DNA from: Plecoglossus altivelis
Taxonomy: Eukaryota; Chordata; Actinopteri; Osmeriformes; Plecoglossidae
Direction: 5' to 3'
Assembly (NCBI GenBank): GCA_036571765.1
Contig: BROE01000019.1
Location: 744,001 to 808,000 of the forward strand
DNA: 64,000 nt
Shown: positions 1-13,464 of the stretch, piece after piece
Numbering within the stretch: the stretch's first letter is position 1
Layout: each line of letters starts with the position of its first letter
Notes under the pieces: generated by a model
Seen by the model: the letters and a program-made list of their open reading frames with translations, nothing else
Told to the model about the DNA's origin: nothing
Databases searched by the model: none
Position numbers and translations under genes: made by a program

Positions 1-36
1 TGTCATCCCCCCCACCTCCATCCCTCCTTCCCTCAG

Positions 37-317
37 GAACGCAGGGCCGCTTTCCTGAAGTGGCTCCACACCCAGGTAGACAAGGAAGGGAAGCTCAGGT
101 CCTCCAAGGCCTCCCTGAACGTGGTGTCTACTTCCGAGCTCCAGCGTGGCAGCCAGGTCCCCGAGGGGAGCCTGGCCCTGGTCACGGATGCCCCCCGAGA
201 GCCAAACCCCGAGCAGTTCAGCCTGCAGACCTACAGCCAGCATCTGGGGACCACCAAGCTGGGACGCACCCTGCTGTATGCCGAGGTCGCCCCCACGACC
301 ATGGACCTTCTGGAAGG
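37..317 (+). CDS. HLCS: HLCS exon (start of catalytic domain)
   Basis: The exon opens after ctcag and closes before gtaaca, 281 bp, ending in phase 2. It encodes 93 residues, including the family block LGTTKLGRTLLYAEVAPTTM that begins the biotin ligase fold. Residues before that block are the variable linker. Confidence 0.93.
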
Positions 318-3300
318 GTAACACACACTGCCACACCGGCCCCTTCAGCAAGGGGGGGAGGGGGCCGGGGGGGGTCATCGGGTGGGAAGGGTTTCGTCAT
401 TTTCGCATCTGCTTGGTAAAATGAACAAGAGCTGGGATAGTATTGTGATTCCTATTGGCCATGAATTCAATCGTAGCACTCAGCGGGCTGGGTCATAGAG
501 AAGGATAAGAGGAGTATCCTGTAAGTAAGAGTATCAGTGAAGGAAAACTGGCACTCGATGACACACGCACTAATATGCCCTTGCAGTTCACAGCGAGGCA
601 ATGGCAGGGTTCTCGAAGGCTCCTACAGAAGCAAAGTTGTCAAGCACCCTGGTACTAAGAGCACAACGAGGGGAGATGAAGAGAGCGGGAATGCCTCGTA
701 AAAGCTGTAGTGAAAGACTTGATTTTTTTGAAGAGAGAGAGAATTGGACTGAGTGGTTGTCCATGATGTTATGGGGGGGGGCAGGGGGATAGGGTGTTCG
801 ACAGTCCTCTGGGCTGGAACTAATTTAATGGCTGAGTGAGATCACTGCAGCAGAGGCAGGCTGCACCTAATAGAGCCCTTTGTGTCCAGCCCCACATCTC
901 ACTGGGAACTCGCCAGTCAACAGGCGGGATGCCGGGAACAGGTGGAAGCGATTAGACCTGTCATAAAGTTTGAAAAATGGATTCTGGACCTGCGTTGAGG
1001 TGATTGGAACTGACAATGTTGTCATTAAGGTTGTAAGGTAACCAAAGTGGGGGGGAACAGGGCACCCCCTCCTCGCTAGACCGCCGCTCTTATTTGGCCC
1101 TCCTCGCCTTGATTTGAGCAGCTTTTAATTTCCAGATGTCCCGCTGTTACAGTCTTGATTAAGTAGTATTATTCTTAAAGAAAAAACTCTTGAAAAAAAA
1201 AAAAGAAGCAGAAATGTTCATCTTAAGCAAGTGGGTTTGTCTGCATCCAGAGGCTGTTTAGATAATACATTCTATATGGATTTCGAAGGGTCAGGTTGAC
1301 CTCTATATGCTTGGCTCTTCTCAAAATTGGAACAGGCAGTATGAAGCATCACGATACTGTGTGACACCTTATCTGGTATTGAAGTGGATATATTTTGGCA
1401 TTTGGTTTTGCTGGTAGCAAAAGCAGGGTAAAAATGCACCGCTAAAATACATTTTTTGAATGGGTCTGGATGGGTAGCGCTTTTGTAACAGCTACTCAAG
1501 TGTAGCTTCTTAGTTTTCTTTGGCAATTCTCCAGTTATTTGGACCTAATAAGTATTTCTTTTATTATTTTGTGTTTGTTCTATTTAAATGGGACTGTTTT
1601 CAGTTCAGGAAGAGAGGAATGGACCCAAAGCAAAATGTACAGTAAGTGCAAAGGCAATAAGTTACTCGTCCCTGGTCAAATCTTTAGTTGAGGGAAGTGA
1701 AAATAATCTGAATAATTCATGGATATAAATGGTCTGTTATAAAACAACAATTAAAAACACATCCTTACTCCAATACTTGTTACAGTTGCATGGGGCTAAC
1801 TGTTGGCAAGCAAACTATAATATAAGGTTTCTTGCCTCAAGTTTGAAATGAACTGACAATGTTAAATAAAAGTATTATTAGTAATAAATTAACACCAATG
1901 ATGGATTTATTACTATTTATAGTAGAAACTTTTTCAGTGGTAGTGTCCCAGGTATAATTGATTAATTGTCCTCAATTACTTACATAGCAAATCCACATCT
2001 CATTAAATAATCTAAAAGTCAAAGTAAGGATTCATAGATTTGACTAAAAACATTTGAACAATTCAACAATGAACCATAAATTATATTAATTATAAGATTT
2101 TTTTTTTCTTGTATGTGCCACAATACCACCATAAATACCTATACTGAAAACACACAAAATTGAGGTCTCTAAATTATCATAATTACAAGAATAATGAAAC
2201 CTTTATTGCTTTATTCTCCTAAACGCAGTTTTAATTATAGATTAATCTCTTATTAAAAGTCTCCCCTTCAGATGGTTTTCTTTATGGGGGAAGGGGGATG
2301 AATTGCAGACCATTGAGGTTGAGATTAATAAAAGAGGGCTTGGTTTGGGGGGGGGCTAAAGTGCCGAGATCATTGCTTTAGAGGTCTGATAAAGACTGTG
2401 CTATATTGACAACCAGCTTCTGCTAAGCTCATTGGGGCTTGGCAAGGGTTGAGCGCTGGGTATGGAGGCCGTCTGTTTGTCCAGAGTATTAGTCCTTTGT
2501 TTGGCCAGAAGAAGCTAATAATAGGCCCGGCCTAAGACAGAGGATAGTGTTCTCACAAGGTCACAACCAAGCTTGAATCTCAATGCCCTTTCTGCCGAGG
2601 TCGCCCAGTCTGCCGCACACTTGGGTGTAACCACAGGCCAAAAGCACGCTCTCCACTAGTGTGTCTCCACTAGTTTTTTTTCATGTCGTCTAGGAGGATG
2701 GCATCTAGACCTTTCAGTAGCAACACATCCCGACAGCCTTCCCTCCTCAAGGTTACCTGACAGGGGCGCGTTTGCATCCAATTGATCGTCTAAATGACCT
2801 GTTTTGTTAACGACAATTGAGACCAGGTTGTTAACAGTGTGGAAGTGTTTATTTGCGAACAAGCCAGGATGAGAGACCCCACGGTGTTCTTGAACGCTGG
2901 TCCATCGAGCCCAGACCACCATAATGATGCTTTTCCTGTTCTGCTGAACCTGATCCTAGTGCCTGGAGCCCCCACACTCTTCCCGATACACAGTTTGCTC
3001 TCCTGCTGCTCTCTCACTCCCGTCTTTTCCAGCCAAGGAATTAGATACGTGCAGGAAAAAGGTCCATGTTTCCTTTCCGCTAAGAACAGGTTGTATTCAG
3101 GTGAATACCAATGGAGGGCATAAAATACTAATTGGGGGTTTTGTTTGAAGTTTGAAGGTCTCCGAATGCCATGTTAAATGTTAAGTTAGATGTTGAAAAC
3201 AATTTCATTTAAATTCTCTACCATTTTCTGCTCTATCCACAAAGTTAGTCTTAAATAGAATAATTCTACAACTTCTAACAGCATATTGACTCTTATGTTA

Positions 3301-6300
3301 GTTTTGTGCTGCGAAAGGGGAGTCATTTCTGAGGTGGACCATGTAAACAGAACCCACTTTTTGCTAATGGGCGTATAACACCTTCCTCCTATGGAAGTGG
3401 GAATAAGACCAACAACCAGAACAAGGGGCTCTTCTGGTTCAGGCTGCGCCAGTTGACAGGGCTAAAGCCCTGGCAATCAGTGTTTGTTTTGACAGGGAAT
3501 CCAAAATCCAAGCTGACACTGTATGGAATTAGGGTCCTGTTTCCTGTGAAAAATACGAAGCCTTGTACGGCGAAAATGGAAACTTCAGCGAGGGCGGGAG
3601 AAAACAGACAGCCCCCGTAACTGCCGCTGCAGGTTTGTACATAAAAATCAAATTGGTCCAATTGACCTTGCATGCTCTACCTGCAATTATGTCAAATTGT
3701 AGGCAGATGCTTAAAGTCCTCATTTCATATTCAGGGCAACATCTGGATTGCAAGCCTGGCTTGCTGGGAGTTCAAGTTGACATCTCCAGTGAAGGGCATG
3801 CTAAGGATCTGGAGTACTAGGTCACATAGAGAGGAGAGAGGCTTCTATGTGCACAAACTAGTGGGAAATAGTCAAGTGGTGCAGTAGAGACTCTCCAACT
3901 GATCTGACACGCTGTCGTTTGTCTAACGAATTATCATTAGTGTGTTAAACAACAAGCTTTCTTGATCTAGTAAGGATTTTGTTGTAAGTGAAATACATTT
4001 GATTCAGGTGATTTCATGTAAAAAAAATTGTTTATTAGCTTCTGAGAACTACAGGTGCTGCGGGGAAAGAAAAACCATGAAGCTTGTGTTCAGGAGGCCT
4101 TTAAATGGAGACGTTGCTCTCAGGCACGCCAGTCAAAGAGAGACATTAGCTCCGACTTCTTAGCATTCTGACAACCGGTATCTCTTCTCCAATTGCTCTA
4201 ACAGGCCATTATAGGAGAAGTGTAACCTGGCCCGTACCGCAGACTCAGGGAAAAAGCAAGCCGCCCTGGCCTCAGCTGCCCTCAGTAATGGACGCTACCT
4301 CTCATTGATCACTTCCAAGGGTGCTATTTGTAAAATGATAATTTTCACCGCTCTTCTGGAAAGGGATTATCTCAATTAATCACATTTACAGATTAGTTTT
4401 TCCTCTCCTATTGATCATCACGTTGATGCCAGAAGATGATCAATGCAAACACACTTATTCTAATAACAGAAAATCCAGTTTGGGAAATGAGCATTGACAG
4501 CTGACATAATCTTTGAATTTGCGATATTTTGATCTTGTGAACTTGATTGAAAGAGTGAGAGATTTTGGGGGAATTGCTATTCCAGGTTAAATGGGTTCTG
4601 GTAAAATGTCCCTCCAATCGGCTGCTGCTAGTACTATAACTGGTTCAAATGATTTGATTCTTCAATTATAATCAAAGTGCCATTACTCATAGTTTCCATG
4701 GGCAGCAGATAGCTTTTGCGGTGGGTTATATTATTGGAGCTGACAAATGACAACTGTTGGTTGTGACAGGCAAGCACAGTGCTGGGAAATATCTTCATCT
4801 GGCCTGTCAAAGACAAGTTGTCACCCCCTGGCTCACCACTGAGGGAGTGTAGAGAAGAATCCTTTGGAGTTTAAAATCCTTTTTCAACTGTGTGTCTGAG
4901 CCAAACCAACCCCCATCCCCAAATAACAAGGTGAGCGACTGGCTGTTAATCTAGGTCTGGAAGAAACACACACACACTGGTGTGTTACCACTCCTCACTT
5001 ATCCCAGAGATGACTTGGCCGGTGGCCATTTATCCTCTGACCCTAAAGCCCTGGGTGGGTGACCCCTCTGACTCGACTGCCCCCCCAAACAAAGACCCTG
5101 AGCCGTGGGTGGACAGGGTATCACTACCCCCCACCCCGTACAAAGACATGTCTTGACTTGAAAGCCTCTTGCTGCTTTACTTGGAGCTATGCATCCGTCT
5201 TTCAGCCTTCATACATGCAACTTTGTCTGCTTTTGTTCTGGTCTTGTTGTAATTATCCAATGAACAATAAGACTTGGAACGGTTTGTGAAGATGAAATCA
5301 ACGTCAACCGAGGCTCTGGTAGCGGGGGTCCTTTATTAACACTGTTGTCGGAGCTTTCCAAGTCTTTTTCTGCCCCTTTTCTACAGTTAGGTCACTTTGT
5401 CGTTTGGCTTTTTCCATTTTTACTGGACGCAGCTCTGGAAGAGTCAGAGTTCCAACCAGAGACATTCCAGAAGTATTTTTTGTTGTTTTTGTTTTTTTGG
5501 AATATCATACAGTGGCTGCTGCTTTTGGAGTCCCCTTTTGCATGCGGTCCCAATCAGCCCCACTGCTGCTCATTTGAAGAGACCAACCTGGAGAAACAGC
5601 TGCTTTCTGCTACAGGCACTAGCCCTGGGTTGGGGGAGCGAGCGCAGGCCCCTAACTCTAAACTGCGGCCATCCTCCAGATAGATTGTGGGGAGGCCTGC
5701 AATCCATCTTTCTTATGTCATTCAGGAATTTCTTTCATATTTCTAATCTAGCTTTTTATATATTTCCATACTTACTGTAGACCAGCTTGTTGCAGCCTTA
5801 CTGCAGCGTCAGTAATTCTCAGAGTGAACAGCCCTTGTATAGAGTGTATAGAGACTTAATTCTTAAATTACAGTCAGCCACTCTACTCACCTATCTAGAT
5901 CCAGAAAACTTGCTGATGAGAGTCTTAAATTAGACATTGTTTTGGGATTTTAGGCCAATTTCAAAGCGGTAGCTGAAGGAGCTCTCTACTTGGACGAGCC
6001 TGAACTCTGTAACGCTGTTGTCTGACACTTCAACCACACTTCTGTATGCTACTTGGGGGGGGGGTGAGCAGAGTGCGGTTTCACTTGTCTATTTGTTTCA
6101 CTTGCAGGTGAAAGTCCCTCATTGTTGCCATCTAATTGCTAATTGTGGGCCTTTTCTGTTATTCTTTGTGGCTGTTATTGAGAATTTTTGCTAATGCGTT
6201 TGGGCTTTTCTCTGAGCCAGCAGCGACCTCTGTGAATGTGCTTTGAAAATGAGATTAGCTTTCTAGAGGAATGCATTAGCCACCCCATCTTTTCAGCCCT

Positions 6301-6402
6301 GCACAGGCTGAGATTGGAGATCCAACTAACTCACTCACAAACACTTGCCTCTCTCTATCTCTCTCTCTCTCTCTCTCACTCACTCACTCACTCACACACA
6401 CA

Positions 6403-6440
<38 letters not shown>

Positions 6441-7695
6441 TTGTGCACCCACAAGCATAGGCAAGAAATACACACATTCACGCATACACATATACACACA
6501 CAACTCTCCCACCCCTCCACCCTACTTCTTTATTGACAATCTCTCATTGAGCGTATAAGAGCATTACCATGTTTAGAAGTGAGATGTTTTGTTTGATCTT
6601 CGACTGATCTCATATTTGCGTTGAAGAAATTAATTTGACGCTGCTTTGCATGATAAGTCAGGCACACTAAGAAAGAGGGGATTGATTTCAGAGAGGACAA
6701 TGGCATGAAAAAGAGACATTTTGGGTGGGTTAAAACACCCTTCACATCAGAAACGGCTCATTTTTTGGTTCCCAGCTTTGGAACAATGCAGCTTTTCTCT
6801 GCTTGGCTGTGATTGTGGAGCGAGTCCTTACTGCGGAGTACTGCTGCAAAGAGAGAAACAGTCTGCTCTGGAGGGGGGATCTGTAAATGGTCTCTCTTAT
6901 GTCCACTCTGAAACAGCAATTTCTCACATTCTCAGTAATAGTTTTTTTTATTTTTTTATCTTAATTTAGATTGAAGTTTGTATTATGTTTGCAGATTTAG
7001 TTTCCTAGAGTCCTTATCATTGTAAATGTTGCAGGGATTTCAGGTACCCAAGTTATCACCCATGTTGTGCGTTCTTGAGCATTGTGGTAGTGAAGTTGTA
7101 AATGTTCTAATATTCTTTACTTTCAGTTAATGCATATGCTTATTACTTTCAGGTAATGCATATTTTCCTTCTCATCCACTCACTTCACACTCCACCATAT
7201 CCAATTTTTCTTTCTCTTGCTGTAAACATTGTAAAAATACACACCCTCACACCCAAATTGAAGACGGCACTCACACGCACTCACATCTCCAGCTGGATCC
7301 CGCGCCCCCACTTAGCCGCGATGGAGGCACATTGGGCAGGCCTGTGGAGGAGGTCACAGTCGGTCTTCCTTGCCTAGTTAGGCGCTGATGTTCTTATTAA
7401 AAGCTCATTTCTGGGGCTGAAGGACTCCAGAGAGCCAGCTGGGGCGCCCGACCGCTCCCCCCCTGCTTTTGATTGGCGAGGGGCCCGCTGTTGTCACGAA
7501 GCGGAGAGCAGGGTGCTCTGGTGGTCCTGCCGAATCGCGGCAGAGCCCAATTAGGCCCCCGGCGCCCACCTCCCCGCCTGGCCGCCACCTAACAGGCCTC
7601 AGACATGGGGTGGTCATGCTCCAGCTAACGCTGCGCACACTGCGCTCTCACACGACCATAGAGCACAGTAACACGGGGAGCAGCCAGACGACCAC

Positions 7696-7730
<35 letters not shown>

Positions 7731-10700
7731 GGATTGTATGTGTGTGTGGGTGTGTGTGCTGTGTGCTGCTGTTAGCATGCACGTGTGTGTTGTCGAGATG
7801 AGAGGTTTTGAGATGTGGTGCTATCTATGTTATGGCCGGGCTATAGATCTAGAAAGCTAAAAGCATGAGCACAATTAATACACTAAACATCTGGTCCTGG
7901 TTTACAGTCAAAATATATTTCAGAAGATTTATCATAAAACCATATTGCAGGCCTTTTCCTGTTTTGTACATTATGCATGGCTGTCATTCCATTAATATTA
8001 AAGTTATGTAAAACTTGTTTTCCCTGCGTCTAGGACTAAGAACCCTCAAGTTTTTGAAACGGCAGCCGCCCAGTTTGTTTTTATTGGTTTTTCCTTGTTG
8101 AGGTCATGATGGCAGTTTTTTGGCCATGGAGAATTTTCACCGTGTCAAATTTAATTTCTATCATTCGAGTGGTCACATTTCCACAACAGTTATTTGGCAT
8201 TTGGCTATATTTAGAAATTATTTTCTCCTTTTTGGCTTCAGTCGTTCTGGGCCTCTTTGACGAATTTGCATCAATCGCAGGATTTGAATTTCACAATAAT
8301 GTTATGAAATGCCTGCAAAAATATGCTACCAGGTTCCTGCAGTTATTTCATATATTTAAACTACAGCCTTCCCTCTTGTAGTTTTTTGTAATAAGCTTTG
8401 AGAACTTTTGTAATATTACAAAGATTCTTTCATTGTTCTGTATCCAGTCACGTACTCCAGTGAGAATACTGACAATTTTTTTAAACCCTCTGGTTATCTT
8501 GTCATTTTATAGATTAAACAACCTTCTGGTTTTCCATGTAAGCGAGTCCCAGCAGGCTCCAGACAGTGTCCGACAAGGCCTAGATAGAGCCATCACCAGA
8601 AGCAGACCCAGCTATCCCTTTGATAAACACTGTGCTTCTTAAAGACCAGTATTAAGCCAACGAGTTTTAGAGGATTAGCACCCACTACCTAATCTTATTC
8701 GCTGACACCTTCTCTTTGCATCTAAATGAGTCCAGGCCCCTCTTTTAAGGCTGCCAATTTTACAATCTTTGTTAACCAGCCAGGAGACAGAAAGTTTCTT
8801 GGCTAAACCCTACCGGGTTCATTCATTTTTTGTTGTTGTTGAGATTTCACTATTAAGATGCTGATTGGTAGTGTGTCATGTCATTTATGCCTGTCTGATA
8901 TAAACATCAAACATGCTCCTATTGTGGTAGATTGTGTTTGTGTGTGACTTTTGTGGTGTTTAGTAATCCAGTGTTTTTTCTAGAGTCTAGAATGTAGGTA
9001 GGATAATGTGTAGGCTACATCACAGTGCATAGCTGTTTGGAAAGACTGCGCAGTTCATACATCTGTAAAGATTATAGATGTAGATTGGAACACATTAACA
9101 CCATCACTATTGAGGACTTGAGTGCTAATGTGTGTGTGGGGTGTTGGGCATGGGGTGTGTGTGATAGATATGGTGTGTGGGTGTTGGGGGTGAGAGCCAA
9201 GGTGCAGAGTTAACACCTGAACAGGCTGAGTAGTTTATCTTTAACTCAGAGTTTGATTAATACCAGGTGCCCATCCGGCCCGACACTAGTTGCTCAGAGC
9301 AGACCAGAGAGTAAACATTAACTGCCTCATGCCCGCGGCGGAGCTGCTCTACTGAACGGAGGAAACTTTGGAAAATCATTGCTAAAACAAGGCTGTTCCA
9401 CCGCTACTGACGTTGTTGTCTTTGTTCAACTAATCACGTGTATTAGGTAGGCCCTGCCAAAAGCTGGGATTTGGCAAGGGGCAAATTTGTTTTGATAAAT
9501 TAGCGTTGAATCCCTTGATTGGCACCTGCGTGTGCTTGCGGGAGGGGAAGCAATTGACAACAGTAAGGACGAGAGAGTGTGAGTGACATAGGGGTCAAGT
9601 GGATACTTGTTTACCTTGGAGAGGGTGTATTTGACTGGTGCACCTGGGGGATGTGAACCCTGTGGTGAAAGGTCATGGGTTCAGCTGAAGTCCAGGAAGA
9701 ATAAAGGTCTGCTCAGTTCCACCCTCCCTGACTGATCAGATGACTGGGAAGGCAAGTCTTATTGATACAAATTCCCAATATTCTCTGCATTGCCAATGAC
9801 TTTTTGGTACAAGCTTTGAGAAGAGAATATACCAGCATTGACTGTCTTCACAAGCCTACTACAAGCTCACTTTATCGCCTTTCTTCCCCTCTCCTCCTCC
9901 TCTCTCGTCTTCTGTGAAGGTTGGTGCTCCACTTGCCTGAGGAAATGGGATTAATCGCTGTAGCTGCTCGCCAAACCAAGGGCAGAGGTCAGTGATTTTC
10001 CACCACACTGCACGCACACACACACAAATATGTTATACTTTTTTAAATATTCATCCCTCCTGGATAATAATACAAACATTTAAAACATTGACCATGAGGC
10101 AAGCATTTCCTTATTTGAAACCTCCAACTTCAGTTCCCTTTTCCGTCTTCTCACTGTCCTCATGGCGCTGTGTGGAACTGTGTCAGGACGAGGAGGAAAT
10201 GCGTGGCTTAGTCCGCCAGGCTGTGCTATGTTCACCCTGCATGTCCAGGTGGAGCTGAGCTCCAGGCTGGGCCAGAGAATACCCTTCCTACAGCATCTGG
10301 CCTCGCTGGCCGTGGTGGAGGCCGTTCGTACCCTGCCTGGCTATAAGGTGTGTTCAGCCACAGGTCCTCCACAGAAACTGATGTTCAGTCACAGATCACA
10401 TACAACAGCACAGCTGGTGATCCAGGGCCACAATGCTTCAAAACCTACACACACGCATGCCCCTTGGTGGCCACAACCTTTTTTTGACTACCAGTCAACT
10501 ATGAAGTCTTTCTCAACCTCCAAAATAGTGTATGCTCAGTTGTATCTTACATGTGGGCAGCATTGTCTGTGGGCATCAATAGGAGAAACCAAATGCCATC
10601 TATTGAGACAAGTACATGTTTTTACTTATTTCCAATGTGGAAGTCACTTAAATCTAAAGTAAAGGTTTGAGTCAGGATCAGGTCCAGTTTATCAGACATC

Positions 10701-12314
10701 TCAGGTTGTTCACTTCCCCTGGTTCCACTGAGCACACTGATGTTTCTGTTGGAGGCTGTAGAAGTCAGTGAGGCCTAACTCAGTGATCAAAGGGCTTTTG
10801 TTAGCAGACCTCCTCCCAGCTATCAAGTCATTTAGAAAAGCAGTTTACCAGTAAAGCATCTTATTTTCACCATGTAATAGCTATAAATGTTTTTCCACTG
10901 TGTTTTAGTTGCTTTTGGTCAGGTGTTTGGCGACAGGAAATATGCACAGGCGTGTCTGGTGTGTGGGTCTTTGATAAAAAACAGTAATTTGTCACATTAC
11001 CCAGTTGTTGACTAACTCTACCCCACATAAGGCTCAGGAAGTGTTGCTGACACAAAACAAGTAGACATGTAGAGTCAGAGTTTTTATAAGATTTCATGTT
11101 TCTTCTATTCGAGGCCTGTCAAAGATATTGGGAGTGGTGAGTAATGGGTGAGCCCTGAGGTCTAGGTAAAATAACAATACTAAAGAAGACACTGCGTTGG
11201 TTTTAGACAATGTGCTGCAGATGAGGCAGGACTTATTCCTTAAAGTCAGTCAAAACTGCTTAGCTTGAGAGATCTACAGGTTAACCTTTTCAACTTGTTA
11301 TAAACTTGACATTTGGACAAGGATGCCATGTTTTATACAGGTTAAATTGAATGTCATTTGAAACCAAGAGTTGTTGCTTTCTGTTTTTAACTTGCAGATT
11401 TGTGTACAAGACGTTCTCTTGTATTGTAGCCTTTTGTTGGCTAATGTACTAAAGTGTATTTTTATTTTTCAGGACATCGATTTGAGGGTGAAGTGGCCCA
11501 ACGATATCTACTACGGTAACCTAATGAAACTAGGTGGTGTGCTTGTGACATCATCCGTCATGGGACCATCTTTCCATCTTCTCATTGGTAATATTTCCAT
11601 CTTCTCGTTGCCACAATAACAGTTGTTTGGACCCAACATTCTGCAATTCAGATAAGCCAAAAAATAGAGGGGACTACAAAATGGTCATATTTCAACTTTG
11701 GGACTTGTAGGATGCGGCGTCAATGTCAGCAACAGCAACCCCACCATCTGCATCAACGACCTGGTGAGCAGGCACAACTGTGAGCATGGCTGCAGCCTCC
11801 CGGCTCTCAGTGCTGCTCAGCTCATAGGCTGCACTCTGACCTCTCTGGAGGGGCTTATCACTGCCTTCCAGCAAGGCGGGCCTGAGGCTGTGCTGCCCAT
11901 CTACTACAAGAGATGGATACACAGGTAACCCATTGGAATATATCACTACTGTCATATGGAATTGAGTAGTCCAGAATTGTCCTTATGCCAGGTTGATTAA
12001 ATCCGTAGTAGTTTAAGCAGTACAGCAGGAACGTTGTCATGAGTAGATGTTTTCACAGCTCATCGTATAGATCCCGCAACCATCGTTGTTTCCTCCCAGA
12101 TATAATGTACTGTACCCTGACCTGGCCTCTCCCTGCCCTCAGTGGGACCCAGGTGAGACTGTGGAGCGAGGATGGTCCCGAGGCTGAGGTGGTGGGGCTG
12201 GACGACAACGGCTTCCTCCAGGTGTGCTCCAGAGAGCAGGGCGTGGTCTCAGTGCAACCCGACGGCAACTCCTTCGACATGCTGAGGAACCTGGTGGTCA
12301 CCAAGCAATGCTAG
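37..12314 (+). CDS. HLCS: Holocarboxylase synthetase (biotin-protein ligase), 3' part, six exons
   Basis: The enzyme uses ATP to activate biotin and attaches it to a lysine of biotin-dependent carboxylases in cytosol and mitochondria. Six exons are visible: 37-317, 9920-9987, 10187-10347, 11473-11587, 11711-11924 and 12143-12314. They join in frame with AG/GT junctions and encode 336 residues before TAG at 12312-12314. Family motifs in order are LGTTKLGRTLLYAEV, AARQTKGRGRGGNAWLSP (the biotin/ATP loop), VKWPNDIYY, GCGVNVSNSNPTICIND and the C-terminal cap PDGNSFDMLRNL. The N-terminal regulatory half lies before the window, so the start is not visible. The first visible intron is 9.6 kb. The gene converges on SIM2 with 4.6 kb between stop codons. 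Identification is firm; splice sites are read by eye. Confidence 0.96.
6348..6437. repeat. Compound (CT)n-(CACT)n-(CA)n microsatellite
   Basis: A CT run passes into CACT tetranucleotides and then into a CA run. It is simple sequence in an HLCS intron; the apparent ORFs across it are repeat artefacts. Confidence 0.95.
7290..7640. other. GC-rich block in HLCS intron
   Basis: This block of about 350 bp is clearly richer in G+C and CpG than its AT-rich surroundings and has no convincing coding frame. It could be an intronic regulatory element or a small CpG island. This is inferred from composition only. Confidence 0.35.
7698..7728. repeat. (CA)n microsatellite
   Basis: A clean CA run, followed by a GT-rich stretch to about 7790 that could pair with it as a hairpin. 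Confidence 0.95.
9920..9987 (+). CDS. HLCS: HLCS exon (biotin/ATP loop, first half)
   Basis: A 68-bp exon follows tgaag and precedes gtcagt. It reads EMGLIAVAARQTKGRG, the first half of the glycine-rich biotinyl-AMP loop; its phases match both neighbours. Confidence 0.93.
10187..10347 (+). CDS. HLCS: HLCS exon (biotin/ATP loop, second half)
   Basis: A 161-bp exon after tgtcag and before gtgtgt. It encodes RGGNAWLSPPGCAMFTLHV and then LGQRIPFLQHLASLAVVEAV, completing the loop and the following core helix. Confidence 0.93.
11473..11587 (+). CDS. HLCS: HLCS exon (VKWPNDIYY motif)
   Basis: A 115-bp exon after tttcag and before gtaata. It encodes DIDLRVKWPNDIYYGNLMKL and then GGVLVTSSVMG. KWPND contains the lysine and aspartate known in biotin ligases to contact biotinyl-AMP. 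Confidence 0.95.
11711..11924 (+). CDS. HLCS: HLCS exon (end of catalytic core)
   Basis: A 214-bp exon after cttgtag and before gtaacc. It encodes GCGVNVSNSNPTICINDLVS and a helical stretch ending in YYKRWIH, closing the catalytic core. Confidence 0.94.
12143..12314 (+). CDS. HLCS: HLCS last exon (C-terminal cap)
   Basis: The last coding exon follows ccctcag and ends with TAG. It encodes the SH3-like C-terminal cap, with GLDDNGFLQV and PDGNSFDMLRNL visible. Confidence 0.94.
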
Positions 12315-13464
12315 TCTGCCTTCTGACCAAGCCCCTCCCCCCGAGAACACTGCAGGGCATTTTTGGCTGGCGTTGCAGAGGACAGCTATCATTACTATCA
12401 GGACTGGAGTGTGAGATTAACTGTATGAAGATCTGCTGACCATGATATTAACAATAGTGAAATATTAAATTGGTGTTATTTAAGAACTAATTTGCTTGCA
12501 AAGGTATTTTTTGTTGAAATCTACTTTTTCTTTCTTCACTTGTGATTAAATTGAGACAATATGTGATCTGTTTATTTGAGTATGAATATGAGTATTGGAT
12601 GACTTGAGTACATTTAGATTTATTCATAATTTACAATTACATTACACCATATAGCCATGTTGAAGAATTTACAGCAATATTTTCATATTTGAAATTTATT
12701 TAAGAGCATAATCTTTCCATTTCACTTAAGGTTTGTATGCAAAACGGACAGACCTGCATGTTTTCTTTTGTAATAGAGTAGAACCTGTAGTATATTCAGT
12801 TGTACAGAACATTGGAATGCCCTCTTGTTAAAGTGCTAGCTAAGACAGTATTTTTTCAGAAGTGTTGACTTTAGGACTATTAACAAGTTTAAACATGTCT
12901 CTAACTTGTTGCTTGGAAGTGTCCCAAACCTAATTTGCGTAAAAACATTGCAACGGCTATTGACACGCAAGGTCGCACTTTGATGCAAATGCATTGAATA
13001 AATGCAAGCACATTACCCTGGAGAGACTGCTGGAGGCTGTGTATCTCTGTAATGACTGACAACTGGGACAAACTAAGACTTTTGCACTTTCGTACGGTAA
13101 ATTATCCACAGTTACCATAGAATTCCAGACAGTGAGATTATTTTGCTGAGCCTTAACTTTTATTTTTGTTCTAGGTAAAATGATGAAAATGAAGTTTTTT
13201 TTGTTTTGTTTTTACAAGTCTGTGGATTTGGTGTACTGAGTCTTGGCTTACTTGTAGTAATGTTAACAGAGGGTCAATATTTGTAAAATAAAAAAGAAAA
13301 GTGATTTGTATATTTTGATAAGACAATCAATATGACACTATTAATTATATCCTTAAGTGTGATAAATGAGTATTACAGTGTATAACATTAATTGTGTTTA
13401 GTGATCTTTCAGATATTTACTCATCATTCTGATAAGATCTGATAAAATATTAAAAGTGAATAAA
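12315..13464 (+). promoter_or_regulatory. HLCS 3' UTR with candidate poly(A) signals
   Basis: AATAAA occurs at 12997-13002, 13287-13292 and 13459-13464. The region is AT-rich and non-coding, as expected of a 3' UTR. Which signal is used cannot be told from sequence. Confidence 0.55.

Larger units (their letters stand above)
318..9919 (+). other. Large HLCS intron, no exon recognised
   Basis: This 9.6-kb intron contains no convincing exon. It holds AT-rich tracts (1800-2250), dinucleotide repeats near 6.4 and 7.7 kb, and a GC-rich block at 7290-7640. Stretches at 840-1100, 2340-2580 and 9270-9560 are of less simple composition and could be conserved non-coding DNA, but conservation cannot be judged from one sequence. 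Confidence 0.7.

Noticed and set aside
3389..3887. ORFs on both strands in the HLCS intron
   Set aside because: Overlapping frames on opposite strands without motifs or consistent splice sites.
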